From positions 96,121-160,120 of the forward strand of contig OMYJ01000003.1 of NCBI GenBank assembly GCA_900315245.1: 64,000 nucleotides of DNA, read 5' to 3'. The notes below the pieces were generated by a model that was not told the origin of the DNA, made no database searches, and saw only the letters and a program-made list of their open reading frames with translations. The translations under genes were made by a program, and so were the position numbers. Shown here piece by piece: positions 17,591 to 26,864 of this stretch (the first letter of the stretch is position 1; each line of letters opens with the position of its first letter). The stretch comes from an uncultured Bacteroidales bacterium. GTDB taxonomy: Bacteria > Bacteroidota > Bacteroidia > Bacteroidales > WCHB1-69.

Positions 17591-19081
17591 ATGAAAAAGA
17601 TTTTTACATTGTTTGTCGCGTTTTTAGCGTTGACTTTCTGTGCAAAAGCACAGGTGACAATTATTTTGGAAGCCCACGATGTGTGGGAAGACGGCTCTGG
17701 TTACCAGCTTCTTCTGGATGCCGACCATAACACCTACGGAACAATAATTCCCGAATCTGGTGGTTTGACCACTTCTGGAGATGCACCGGCTTCCGTGTAT
17801 GCGGAATTTGAGTACACGGTTCCTGTCGGAGCTGACGGCAGCCTCACCACCCAGAATATTGTTTTTGACGGCACCGCCACCATTACCATTCCTGCAGGCA
17901 CCTACGATTTCTGCATCACAAACCCCACCCCTGGTGACAGAATGTGGATTGCCGGCGCCGGCATCGACCCCACCCGTGCCGATGACTATATCTTTGTGGA
18001 CGGCAGCATTTACCATTTCCTGATGATGAGAAACGGGGATTATGACGGATGTCAACTTACCGTCACCTTAAATCCCACCGAGCCCACAATCGTTCCTTCT
18101 CCCACCTCTGTAGATTTCGGTTCAGTGATTTTGGGCAACACCGCGAACTCGAATGTTACTGTAAACAACTATCTCCTCACCGCCCCTGTGACAGCCACCA
18201 CCACGGCTCCGTTTGCCATTTCTTCTGACGGCACCACTTTCGGCACCACTGCCACTATCCCCGCTGCTGGCGGCACCCTCAGTGTCCGCTACACTCCTAC
18301 AGCCGCTGGTACTGACAACGGTACAATCACACTGTCATCCACTGGGGCTACCAACGCCACCATCACACTGACAGGTTCTGCTATTGACTGCAGTAACGCT
18401 ACCATACCGTACCACTTCGACTTCAACAACGACGGTATTAACTGCTGGACAGTCATTGACGCCAATAACGACGGCAGCACCTTCAGCTTCTCTCCCGAAG
18501 ATGAATTCGCTTACTACATTTATTCAGAAAGCAACGACGCTGACGACTGGTTGATTTCCCCCGTGTTCAACATGAACGGTGACTACCACGGTTCCATCGA
18601 CTATTCAGCCTATTCAGCTAGCTACCCCGAAAAATTCCAGATTTTCCTCATCGGTTCTAACAACAGCCAAGTCGCCCTTACGGATGTGATTGATGTCACG
18701 AACGAGGATTATCAAACCCAATCTTTCAACCTTCCCTCTATGAACGGCAACTATCAAATCGGCATCCACGCTGTGTCCGACGCCGACAAATTCGCTCTGC
18801 TCCTCACCAATTTCAACATCGCCCCGGGAGTCAACGTCAACGAATATGAGAACGAAACCCGCATCTACCCGAACCCTGCCAACAATGTGCTCAACATCAA
18901 TGCAAATTCCAACATCAACCGCGTTGAAGTTTACAACATGATGGGTCAGATGGTCGGTTCTTACAATGTCAACGATATGAACACCCAAATCAACACCACA
19001 AGCTTCGCCAATGGTATTTACACGGTGAAGATCAATACTGAAAACGGCACTTCAACCAAAAAATTCACGGTTGCCCGCTAA
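17591..19081 (+). CDS. T9SS cargo protein: DUF2436, choice-of-anchor D and J domains, type A sorting tail
   Basis: A 496-residue secreted surface protein; the start at 17591 gives the signal peptide MKKIFTLFVAFLALTFCAKAQ. Four parts follow. Residues about 23-155 are a DUF2436 domain (EAHDVWEDGSGYQLLLDAD, GTYDFCITNPTPGDRMWIA), the module repeated in Porphyromonas gingivalis gingipain/HagA adhesin regions. Residues 165-265 are a choice-of-anchor D Ig-like domain (VDFGSVILGNTANSNVTV). Residues 267-415 are a choice-of-anchor J/cleaved-adhesin jelly roll (DDWLISPVF). The last 75 residues are a T9SS type A tail (IYPNPANNVLNI, GIYTVKI). No peptidase domain is present. It is probably a cell-surface adhesin; its ligand is unknown. 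Confidence 0.85.
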   Translation: MKKIFTLFVAFLALTFCAKAQVTIILEAHDVWEDGSGYQLLLDADHNTYGTIIPESGGLTTSGDAPASVYAEFEYTVPVGADGSLTTQNIVFDGTATITIPAGTYDFCITNPTPGDRMWIAGAGIDPTRADDYIFVDGSIYHFLMMRNGDYDGCQLTVTLNPTEPTIVPSPTSVDFGSVILGNTANSNVTVNNYLLTAPVTATTTAPFAISSDGTTFGTTATIPAAGGTLSVRYTPTAAGTDNGTITLSSTGATNATITLTGSAIDCSNATIPYHFDFNNDGINCWTVIDANNDGSTFSFSPEDEFAYYIYSESNDADDWLISPVFNMNGDYHGSIDYSAYSASYPEKFQIFLIGSNNSQVALTDVIDVTNEDYQTQSFNLPSMNGNYQIGIHAVSDADKFALLLTNFNIAPGVNVNEYENETRIYPNPANNVLNINANSNINRVEVYNMMGQMVGSYNVNDMNTQINTTSFANGIYTVKINTENGTSTKKFTVAR

Positions 19082-19106
19082 TTTTTCGGAATAATATCAT
19101 CCTACA

Positions 19107-19139
19107 AAATCCCGGACCTGACGGTCCGGGATTTTTTTT
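19107..19139 (+). terminator. Rho-independent terminator
   Basis: A perfect GC-rich stem ATCCCGGACC / GGTCCGGGAT with TGAC loop (19109-19132), followed by eight T. It lies 28 bases after the stop of the T9SS cargo gene and is the clearest intrinsic terminator in the window. Confidence 0.92.
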
Positions 19140-19251
19140 CGCCAAAAACATCGGCTACAATGACTCCAACACTTAACGAGGTAACCAAGCATCGTTTCTA
19201 CCAGGTTAAAAAAAATGAAAAATATTTCTGCAACGTATCAATAAAAAAATA

Positions 19252-19259
19252 TATCTTTG
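19252..19259 (+). promoter_or_regulatory. Bacteroidota -7 promoter element of the glycogen operon
   Basis: TATCTTTG, 43 bases before the ATG of the debranching enzyme gene, the first of three tightly packed genes. Confidence 0.55.
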
Positions 19260-19302
19260 CAGATTCATATATAATATATAAACGAATAATTAGACGTATA
19301 AG

Positions 19303-21246
19303 ATGAGTTATATTGCATTCGACAAGGAGAAATTGGTGAACATCAATTTCGCGAAGGAGAGAGAGATTCTGCGCTGCAGCAGGACGGGGGCTTTCGCTAC
19401 TACCACCCTGTGCGGCCTCAACACCCGCAAATATCACGGCCTTTTCATCGTCCCACAAGACAAACTCGACGGAGAACGACACCTGCTGGTTTCCGGCATC
19501 AACGAAAACATTGTGGTCAACAGCATGGATTTCCATCTGGGCATACACCAATATAAAAACAAAGTCATTGACCCAAAAGGGAACAAATATCTGCAAAAAT
19601 TCTCCGCCGACAGCGTGCCTGTGTATGATTACCGCGTCGGGAAGTTCAACTTCCAGAAATCATTGCTTTTCCAACGCGACGCCGACCGGCTGATCATCAA
19701 ATACACTTTCCTCGATGAAGTTGAAGATGTATGTATGCAGATTGAGCCGCTGCTGGCTTTCCGCAGCATTCACCAGCTCACTCATGCCAATGGTAATGTG
19801 CATGCCGATTATCAAACGGTTGAAAACGGTGTCGGATTCTGCATGTACGACAACTACACACCAGTCTATTTCCAATTCTCGGAGCCGGTGCAATACCAGC
19901 ATCACCCCGACTGGTTTTACAATATAGAATATGAAGAGGAACTGAAACGCGGTTACGAAGGTCATGAAGACCTGTGGCGTCCCGGCACCATCACGGCAAA
20001 GGTGGCTGACAAGGAATTGTACCTTTGCATCGGCACCGAACCAATCGATGCTTCAGAAATCGCCAGTATCTACGCCAACGAGGAAAAACAACATCCCAAA
20101 CGTTCCACATTCTCCAACTGTCTGCAGAACGCTGCGGACCAGTTCATCGTGAAACGCAACGGTCGCACTGACATCATCGCGGGCTACCCGTGGTTCGGAC
20201 GCTGGGGCCGCGACACCTTCATCGCCCTGCCCGGCCTCACCCTGCCTCTGAAAAAAGCCGCGCTCTTTGAGGAAATCGCCGACACGATGATTGCAGACCT
20301 CAAGGATGGTCTGTTTCCCAATATAGGATCCGGCAACAGTGCCTCCTACAACTCCGTGGATGCCCCGCTTTGGTTCATCCGCGCCTTGCAAATCTATTTC
20401 GACCATGTCAACAAGCCGCGGAAACTGTGGACGAAATACGGTGACACCATCAAGAGCATCCTCCGCGCTTACCGCGACGGCACGATGAATCACATCCACA
20501 TGCTCGACAACGGCCTTATTTATGCCGGCGGTGAAGGTCTCGCCCTCACCTGGATGGATGCCATCGTCGATGGCCGTCCCGTGACCCCGCGCACTGGTTG
20601 TCAGGTGGAAATCAACGCACTGTGGTACAATGACATAAAGTTCGCCATTGACCTTGCAAGCAGAAGCTGGGACAAAGAGTTTGTCACCGAGTGGGATCCG
20701 ATCGTCGCCAACTTCCCCGCTGTCTTCAAAGACACATTCTGGTCGAAGGAAATCGGCTATTTAGCTGACTATGTGGATGGCGACTACAAGAACTTCCAAG
20801 TCCGCCCCAACATGCTTATCGCCGCATCTCTGCCCTTTGCGCCCATAAGCGAGAAAATCCGGCAGCTGGTGCTCAAATGCGTCACCGAAGAACTGCTGGT
20901 CGATAAAGGCATCCGCAGTCTGTCACCCAAAGACCCCGAATACAAAGGCCATTACATGGGTTCACAATCCGAGCGCGACGCCGCTTACCACCAAGGGACG
21001 GTCTGGCCGTGGCTGCTGTTCCCCTTCACCGACTGCATCTTCAAAGTGCATCCCGAAAGCGCCCCGGACGTGCTCAACCGCATCCTCTACCGCTTCGACA
21101 GCTGCATGAGCTCCTACGGCCTCTCCACGATTGCCGAGATCACGGACGGTGATCCGCCATACAAACCCAACGGCTGCATCTCGCAGGCGTGGAGCGTCGC
21201 AGCACTGCTCTATATGAAATGGAAAATTGAACAAGTACAAAAATAA
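19303..21246 (+). CDS. Glycogen debranching enzyme (amylo-alpha-1,6-glucosidase type, GH133)
   Basis: A 647-residue cytoplasmic enzyme that hydrolyses alpha-1,6 branch points of glycogen. The N-terminal 230 or so residues are the beta-rich GDE_N domain (ATTTLCGLNTRKYHGLF). The C-terminal (alpha/alpha)6 barrel begins near residue 270 and carries GYPWFGRWGRDTFIALPGL, whose Asp in GRD is the conserved acid region of the family, plus SVDAPLWFIRAL, TPRTGCQVEINALWYN and YHQGTVWPWLL. Length is normal for the bacterial/archaeal form. It heads an operon with a GT4 synthase (18 bp gap) and a GH57 enzyme (8 bp overlap), the standard glycogen operon of Bacteroidota. Confidence 0.92.
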   Translation: MSYIAFDKEKLVNINFAKEREILRCSRTGAFATTTLCGLNTRKYHGLFIVPQDKLDGERHLLVSGINENIVVNSMDFHLGIHQYKNKVIDPKGNKYLQKFSADSVPVYDYRVGKFNFQKSLLFQRDADRLIIKYTFLDEVEDVCMQIEPLLAFRSIHQLTHANGNVHADYQTVENGVGFCMYDNYTPVYFQFSEPVQYQHHPDWFYNIEYEEELKRGYEGHEDLWRPGTITAKVADKELYLCIGTEPIDASEIASIYANEEKQHPKRSTFSNCLQNAADQFIVKRNGRTDIIAGYPWFGRWGRDTFIALPGLTLPLKKAALFEEIADTMIADLKDGLFPNIGSGNSASYNSVDAPLWFIRALQIYFDHVNKPRKLWTKYGDTIKSILRAYRDGTMNHIHMLDNGLIYAGGEGLALTWMDAIVDGRPVTPRTGCQVEINALWYNDIKFAIDLASRSWDKEFVTEWDPIVANFPAVFKDTFWSKEIGYLADYVDGDYKNFQVRPNMLIAASLPFAPISEKIRQLVLKCVTEELLVDKGIRSLSPKDPEYKGHYMGSQSERDAAYHQGTVWPWLLFPFTDCIFKVHPESAPDVLNRILYRFDSCMSSYGLSTIAEITDGDPPYKPNGCISQAWSVAALLYMKWKIEQVQK

Positions 21247-21264
21247 GATGACATCCTATAAACT

Positions 21265-22548
21265 ATGGCTATGAAAGTTTTAATGTTCGGATGGGAATTT
21301 CCTCCTCATATATCAGGAGGTTTAGGCACTGCTTGTTACGGGCTCACCAAAGGACTTGCACTCAATGGTGTGCACGTGACTTTCGTGATGCCCAAAGCCT
21401 CCGGCGACGAGGATACTTCATACGTCAAAATCGTGAACGGCAGTGATGTGGAAGTCGATCCGCGCACTTCCGAATATTTCCTTCACTCCAAAGAGACCTC
21501 TTATATCCAAGTCAACAGCAGACTTGTCCCGTATGTGGGTATGGATGATTACTACAATGTCATCAGCCAGATTGAGAGCGGTGTCTTTCAGACTACTGGA
21601 GAGAAGCGGAAATACGTCTTTTCCGGAAAATACGGTCCCAACCTGATGCAGGAAGTAAACCAGTATGCCAGCATCGCGGCGGAAATTGCCAAGAACGAGG
21701 ATTTCGACCTGATTCACGCACACGACTGGCTGACTTACCGTGCCGGCATCGCCGCCAAACGCGCTTCCGGAAAACCGTTGGTGGTACACATCCACGCCAC
21801 AGAGTTTGACCGTAGCGGCGAGAACTACAACGACATCGTCTATGGCATGGAAAAGGAGGGCATGAGCGCCGCCGATGCGGTGTGCGCGGTGAGCGATCTT
21901 ACCCGTAACATTGTCATCAACAAATACGGCATTCCCGCTGAAAAGGTTTTCACGCTGCACAACGCCGTGGAGCCTAACGACAAAGTGGTGGAACGCAAGA
22001 AGTTCGTCAAAGAGAAAATCGTGACGTTCTTAGGGCGTGTCACTTTCCAGAAAGGTCCCGACTATTTCGTGGAGACCGCCAAGCGTGTTTTGGAGAAAGA
22101 CCCTGACGTGCGTTTCGTGCTGGCTGGTGACGGTGATATGATGCCGCACATCATCGAGCGCGTGGCTGAATTGGGTATCTCCGACCGTTTCCACTTCACC
22201 GGATTCCTTCGCGGTGACGACATCAACAAGATGTTCGGCATGAGCGACGTGTATGTGATGCCTTCCATTTCGGAACCTTTTGGCATCTCGCCGTTGGAGG
22301 CCATGCGCGCGAAAGTGCCCGTGGTTATCTCGAAACAATCTGGAGTCTCCGAGGTGCTCACCCACGCCATCAAAGTAGATTTCTGGGACATCGACGCCAC
22401 CGCCGATGCCATATACGGTCTGCTCCACTACCCTGCCCTCTCGAAGCTTTTCGCCGAAGAGGGTGCCGCCGAGGTCGATCGCCTCAAATGGGAGCATGTG
22501 GCCAAGAAATTAGTCAAAATTTACGAAAAAACGTTGCATTATGAATAA
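21265..22548 (+). CDS. Glycosyltransferase family 4, probable glycogen synthase
   Basis: A 427-residue GT-B fold transferase. The N-terminal glycine-rich loop WEFPPHISGGLGTACYGL and HAHDWLTYRAG line the acceptor site. The C-terminal half has FLGRVTFQKGPDYFVE and the EX7E nucleotide-sugar motif in EPFGISPLEAM. In the Bacteroidota operon of debranching enzyme-GT4-GH57 this protein is the alpha-1,4-glucan synthase; donor type (UDP- or ADP-glucose) cannot be read here. ATG 21265 is used; ATG 21271 is a possible alternative. It overlaps the downstream GH57 start by 8 bp, suggesting translational coupling. Confidence 0.88.
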   Translation: MAMKVLMFGWEFPPHISGGLGTACYGLTKGLALNGVHVTFVMPKASGDEDTSYVKIVNGSDVEVDPRTSEYFLHSKETSYIQVNSRLVPYVGMDDYYNVISQIESGVFQTTGEKRKYVFSGKYGPNLMQEVNQYASIAAEIAKNEDFDLIHAHDWLTYRAGIAAKRASGKPLVVHIHATEFDRSGENYNDIVYGMEKEGMSAADAVCAVSDLTRNIVINKYGIPAEKVFTLHNAVEPNDKVVERKKFVKEKIVTFLGRVTFQKGPDYFVETAKRVLEKDPDVRFVLAGDGDMMPHIIERVAELGISDRFHFTGFLRGDDINKMFGMSDVYVMPSISEPFGISPLEAMRAKVPVVISKQSGVSEVLTHAIKVDFWDIDATADAIYGLLHYPALSKLFAEEGAAEVDRLKWEHVAKKLVKIYEKTLHYE

Positions 22549-23728
22549 AATATGTTTCCACTTTCAGATTAGTCAGCCGTATCGTCTGCGCACATACCGC
22601 TTTTTTGACATCAACCAGGACCATCACTACTTCGATGACTACCAAAACCAGTATCTGACCAAACGTCTGGCGGAACGTTGCTATCTGCCGGCAAACAAGA
22701 TGCTACTGGAAATCATCAAACAGAACCCTGACCAGTTCCGTTGCAGCTTCAGCATCTCGGGCAGTTCCATCATGTTGTTCAAGAACTATTGTCCGGAAGT
22801 CATCGACAGTTTCAAGGAGCTAATTGCCACCGGTTGTGTGGAAATCACCGGCAGCACCTACACCCACAGCATTGCTTCGCTGCATGGCGAGAGTGCCTTC
22901 ATGGAACAGGTTCACCTGCAGGAGCAACTGCTGATGGACACGTTCGGGGTGAAGCCGGTATCTTTCTGCAACACTGAAATCATCTACTCCGATGAAATCG
23001 GCGAGTGGTTGGGTAATGCCGGCTACCGCGTCATCCTCACCGAAGGCGCACGGCACATCCTCGGCTGGAAAAGCCCTACCTACCTCTATTGCAACCCCTA
23101 CCAGACAGATGTCCGGCTGCTGCTGCGCTCCTACCAGCTCTGTGACGACATCACACTGCGCTTCTGCGACCAAGGCTGGGACCAATACCCACTGACCGCT
23201 GAAAAATACCTGCGTTTCCTCGACAACGTCAACACTGAAAGTGACACGCCGCTCATCAACCTGTTTTGGGATTATGAGACCATCGGTGAACACTACACCG
23301 GCGAAACCGGCATTTTCGAGTTCTTCAAATCCTTGGTCAACACCTTGATCAAACACGAGAACTACTCTTTCATCTCACCTAAAGATGTGTTAGACATGGA
23401 TTTGAGTCCAGCCACAATGTATGCACCTTGGCCGATTTCCTGTTCAGGTGAGGAGAAGGACACCAACGAGTGGCTCGGCAACGAACTGCAACAGGAGGCC
23501 TTCAACCAACTCTTCAAATTAGAGCCCCTGTATCAGAAGTCCGACAATACGGATGCCAAACTGAGCTGGTTGCGACTCCAGGCCGCCGACCACTTCAACT
23601 TCATGAGTTCCAAATGGTTTGGACACAGATTCGTAAAACGTAACTTTGAAGTCTATTCGTCACCCTACCAAGCGTTCATCAACTACATGAACGTGCTGAA
23701 TGACGTGAAACTGCAACTGGAAGGATAA
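22541..23728 (+). CDS. Glycoside hydrolase family 57 (alpha-amylase / glucanotransferase type)
   Basis: A 395-residue cytoplasmic enzyme of the GH57 seven-stranded barrel. The conserved regions appear in order: HFQISQPYRL near the N-terminus, EITGSTYTHS, then CNTEIIYSDEI with the expected Glu nucleophile, and FWDYETIGEH with the expected Asp acid/base. At about 400 residues it is the short form found as third gene of the Bacteroidota glycogen operon, acting on alpha-1,4-glucans in glycogen turnover. The start codon lies inside the end of the synthase gene. Confidence 0.9.
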   Translation: MNKICFHFQISQPYRLRTYRFFDINQDHHYFDDYQNQYLTKRLAERCYLPANKMLLEIIKQNPDQFRCSFSISGSSIMLFKNYCPEVIDSFKELIATGCVEITGSTYTHSIASLHGESAFMEQVHLQEQLLMDTFGVKPVSFCNTEIIYSDEIGEWLGNAGYRVILTEGARHILGWKSPTYLYCNPYQTDVRLLLRSYQLCDDITLRFCDQGWDQYPLTAEKYLRFLDNVNTESDTPLINLFWDYETIGEHYTGETGIFEFFKSLVNTLIKHENYSFISPKDVLDMDLSPATMYAPWPISCSGEEKDTNEWLGNELQQEAFNQLFKLEPLYQKSDNTDAKLSWLRLQAADHFNFMSSKWFGHRFVKRNFEVYSSPYQAFINYMNVLNDVKLQLEG

Positions 23729-23782
23729 AGACTTGAGACTTAAGACTTGAAACTTGGGACTTGAGACTTATGACTTTAGACT
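23729..23782. repeat. Low-complexity tandem repeat (GACTTGA-type)
   Basis: Near-tandem AGACTTGAGACTTAAGACTTGAAACTTGGGACTT units start just after the GH57 stop codon. Confidence 0.7.
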
Positions 23783-23800
23783 GTTACGAAGATTATTTCA

Positions 23801-23856
23801 ATAAGGGCTGAAAGCCCGAATTAACCCAGGGTGAGCGTTTGCGAGCCCTGGGCTTT
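23801..23856. repeat. Dispersed repeat element with two hairpins before maf
   Basis: The hairpin GGGCTGAAAGCCC (23805-23817) is followed by TTAACCCAGGG...CCCTGGGCTTTT, a second hairpin with 7-bp arms CCCAGGG/CCCTGGG. The first hairpin and the TTAACC-N5-TGAGCG part match, in inverse orientation, the element at 15583-15720. The second hairpin plus T-run could also act as a terminator for the glycogen operon. Confidence 0.6.
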
Positions 23857-23869
23857 TAATCACAGAACA

Positions 23870-24460
23870 ATGCTATTAACCGAATTACAGCAATACAAGA
23901 TCTATCTCGCATCGAAGTCACCGAGGCGGCGGGAGCTGTTGGCAGGCATGGGCGTGGAGTTCGAGGTGATGAAGACAGATGTGGAGGAGACCTACAACCC
24001 GTCATGGTCTCCCGAACAGATCGTGATGCATCTGTCCAAACTGAAACTCTCTCCCATCGACATGATGCAGTATGCCCCGAAAACTCTCTTCATCGCGTGC
24101 GACACGATTGTGGTGGTGGACGGGAAAATCATCGGCAAACCGAAGGACAAGGCGGATGCCACGCGTATGCTGAACATGCTGTCGGGCCACACGCACACGG
24201 TCTATAGCGGCCTTACCGTGGCCACGCCGCAAAAGCAATTAACGGATTACCGCAGCACCGAAGTAGTGTTCGACACTCTGCCGAACGACATGATACAATA
24301 TTATATAGATACGTACAAGCCCTTCGACAAAGCCGGCTCCTACGGTGTGCAGGAATGGATTGGCTACGTGGGTATCCGCGAAGTGCGCGGCTCATACTAC
24401 AACGTGATGGGATTGCCCACAAGGTTACTGTGGCAAATGTTAACAGAGATTTGCGATTAG
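23870..24460 (+). CDS. maf: Maf-family nucleotide pyrophosphatase
   Basis: A 196-residue house-cleaning nucleoside triphosphate pyrophosphatase (dTTP/UTP or modified nucleotides). The motifs are ASKSPRRRELLAGMG (residues 13-27), the catalytic Asp in ACDTIVVVDGKIIGKPKD, LSGHTHTVYSGL and FDKAGSYGVQEW. ATG 23870 is the start because the upstream frame runs through the dispersed repeat. It converges on the tamL-like gene with only 7 bp between the stops. Confidence 0.92.
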   Translation: MLLTELQQYKIYLASKSPRRRELLAGMGVEFEVMKTDVEETYNPSWSPEQIVMHLSKLKLSPIDMMQYAPKTLFIACDTIVVVDGKIIGKPKDKADATRMLNMLSGHTHTVYSGLTVATPQKQLTDYRSTEVVFDTLPNDMIQYYIDTYKPFDKAGSYGVQEWIGYVGIREVRGSYYNVMGLPTRLLWQMLTEICD

Positions 24461-24467
24461 TAGTCCA

Positions 24468-26864
24468 CTAAAATGCATATCCGATCGCTAATTTCAAACC
24501 GTTAGCGAACCGCAGGCGATGTGGTGCATCCAACCACTTCAAATTGATGACACGCCCCTGTTCCTCACTGCGGGTGGGATCATAAATCGGCAGCGCATAA
24601 TCCACTCTGATGACGAAGAAATTGAAATCCAGCCGTAAACCGACACCGACATCCACGGCAAATTCCTTATAGAAACGCTTGAAGGAGAATTCGGCACCAG
24701 GCATATCCTCGTTCTTCCGAGCCAGCCAGATGTTGCCTGCATCCACGAAAATTCCATACTTGAACGAACGGTAAAGCGTTCCGCGATATTCAATGTTAAA
24801 CTCCAATTTGATATCACCAGTGTACAGCGTATCAGAACCATGCACATAACTTCCCGGACCCAATCCGCGATAACCCCAGCCACGCATACTGTTGCTGGTC
24901 CCCATATAGAAACCTTTTTCGTATGGAACATAGGAATCTTTATCCAATGGAATGATAAAACCCATATCTGAACGCATTGCTATAGAATTATTGCTGTTGA
25001 TGGTGTAAGTGTAATTCCACAACAAATCCAGTTTCTCGAAAGTTGTATATCCGTAACCCAGTGTGTCCAACTTGTTCTGCCCAAGCGTCCAGCGCTCTTT
25101 CGGAGTAAAAATTGCATTCAAACCTCTCATGAAAAGCCCCGATGATTCAAAGTTCACACGCAGGTGCATATTATGTTTTTTATCATCCATCAATTTGGGT
25201 ATCAAATAATTGAAGGAATATTTGAAAGAGAGGAGAAAGAATTTGCCAAACCGGTTCTGATAGGATTCGGGATATTCCTCATAGTTCAACAGCCTTGTGT
25301 AGCGCTTATCACTATTATTGATGGTTGTGACATCTATCGGACTGACACTGTGTGACATATAATAGGATGGATTCCAACGGTAGGTAAGACTTGTAGCATA
25401 CATCAAGCGGCGATAGAGGCCCGAATAGTTGACACCGACATTAAGTGAGGTGCTTTTTGAAATAGAATTCTCACTGACATGGCGGTTGAAGAGAAACAAT
25501 CGGTTTGGAAAATCCAACGTAGCAGAAATGCCGAATTCCGGATAAGAATAGGTCTTATTCCTGTGGAACAGGTTGTTTAACGAATAGTAGAAATAACCGC
25601 CAGACAGATTGACCGTCAGATGTTCGGCACCCTTAAAAAGATTGCGGTTAGTATAGGAAAGCAAAATGTTGGACTTGTCATTGCGCAGCTCCAGCTGTCC
25701 ACCCACGCTATGCGGTTTCTTGCGCGAGAGACGGTACAAAACATCCAAATATCCTTTCTTGTTAGCCGTGTCAAGCATGGACTCGTCTTCTTTGAAGATT
25801 ATGCCGATATAGTCAAAATTGTCCAAACTGGTCAGAGCACGACTGCTTCGGGTTCGTGCCGCCTGCGAATAGGCCTGTTCGCTCTGCGTGTAAATGGCAT
25901 TGGACAGGATTCGGTACGAGAAATCCCTAAAGGGCGGATTTCCGTCGTATGAAGTTTCCACAAAGTGGATATCGCAACTGTCCTTTTTGCTGACTCGGTG
26001 ATAATAAATGGTGTCGAACGCCAACCCTTCCGTGTTTACAGTTTGTACATCGGGGTTTACAATATTGTCTTTGAAATAATACCTGTAAAGATAACGGGCT
26101 GCATTTTCATTCTGAGGAATGCTCATCACAATTTTGAGCGACACCGACCTCGGATCATCTCCGAGGCTGTCGGGTGAATCATACGAAACCTCACCACGGA
26201 TAATGGATTTCTCCACATAATAATAGCCTTCATCACGGATGAGATTGATAATCCGGGTGAATTCCTGGTTTATCAATGATTCGTTATATTGCATTCCGTC
26301 CGAAAGCAATGTGCCATCCTTGTTCAGCACCACAATGCGCTTATAGTCATAGATGGGGATGTCATAATCAATATGGCTTATGGTGTAGGGAAGTCCGGCC
26401 GACACAAAGTAGTCCACCTTTGACTTTTTCTTTTGTTTTCCTTTGAACTTAACTCGGTAATCCACCTGTGCATCGAAATAGCCAAGCTGTTTCATCACGA
26501 TTTTCAACTGATCCATGGAATTTTCAATATCCATGCTGTCCAAAAGGGTGGGTGCTTCCCCTATCCTTTCTCTCAGGAAACGACGGAACTTGCTGTCTTT
26601 CGTCTCCCCGTGTTTGTCGTATGTAGGCTGCCCCCAATCATAGAACACGGTCTTGATACGGAATAAGTCCATGAACTTTTTGTTAGTGACAGGGCGCACG
26701 TATGTTTTCAGGTTGTCAAAATCCGGGCTCTTGGCATCTTTCACCACGACATTGTTCCTCACCAACATGCTCTCTCCCTCAGGAAGATGTCTGACAGAGC
26801 TACATGAGCAAAGGAGCAACACACTGGCCAATGCCAAAATCAGAGAACGGACTTTAGGATTCAT
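24468..26864 (-). CDS. tamL: TamL-like outer-membrane lipoprotein with POTRA and BamA-type barrel
   Basis: A 798-residue protein of the BamA/TamA superfamily. The start at 26864 gives a lipoprotein signal (LLLCSCSS, Cys21); a start ten codons upstream is possible. Residues about 25-330 form POTRA-like domains (SMDQLKIVMKQLGYFDAQVDYRVKFK; DEGYYYVEKSIIRG). The rest is a 16-stranded barrel with the typical RGWGYRGLGPGS lid-lock type motif and a final strand ending in GYAF. In Bacteroidota, lipidated TamA relatives are called TamL and pair with TamB in envelope biogenesis; no tamB is seen here. It is the last gene of ior-mre-tamL and overlaps mreD by 11 bp. Confidence 0.8.
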   Translation of the reverse strand: MNPKVRSLILALASVLLLCSCSSVRHLPEGESMLVRNNVVVKDAKSPDFDNLKTYVRPVTNKKFMDLFRIKTVFYDWGQPTYDKHGETKDSKFRRFLRERIGEAPTLLDSMDIENSMDQLKIVMKQLGYFDAQVDYRVKFKGKQKKKSKVDYFVSAGLPYTISHIDYDIPIYDYKRIVVLNKDGTLLSDGMQYNESLINQEFTRIINLIRDEGYYYVEKSIIRGEVSYDSPDSLGDDPRSVSLKIVMSIPQNENAARYLYRYYFKDNIVNPDVQTVNTEGLAFDTIYYHRVSKKDSCDIHFVETSYDGNPPFRDFSYRILSNAIYTQSEQAYSQAARTRSSRALTSLDNFDYIGIIFKEDESMLDTANKKGYLDVLYRLSRKKPHSVGGQLELRNDKSNILLSYTNRNLFKGAEHLTVNLSGGYFYYSLNNLFHRNKTYSYPEFGISATLDFPNRLFLFNRHVSENSISKSTSLNVGVNYSGLYRRLMYATSLTYRWNPSYYMSHSVSPIDVTTINNSDKRYTRLLNYEEYPESYQNRFGKFFLLSFKYSFNYLIPKLMDDKKHNMHLRVNFESSGLFMRGLNAIFTPKERWTLGQNKLDTLGYGYTTFEKLDLLWNYTYTINSNNSIAMRSDMGFIIPLDKDSYVPYEKGFYMGTSNSMRGWGYRGLGPGSYVHGSDTLYTGDIKLEFNIEYRGTLYRSFKYGIFVDAGNIWLARKNEDMPGAEFSFKRFYKEFAVDVGVGLRLDFNFFVIRVDYALPIYDPTRSEEQGRVINLKWLDAPHRLRFANGLKLAIGYAF

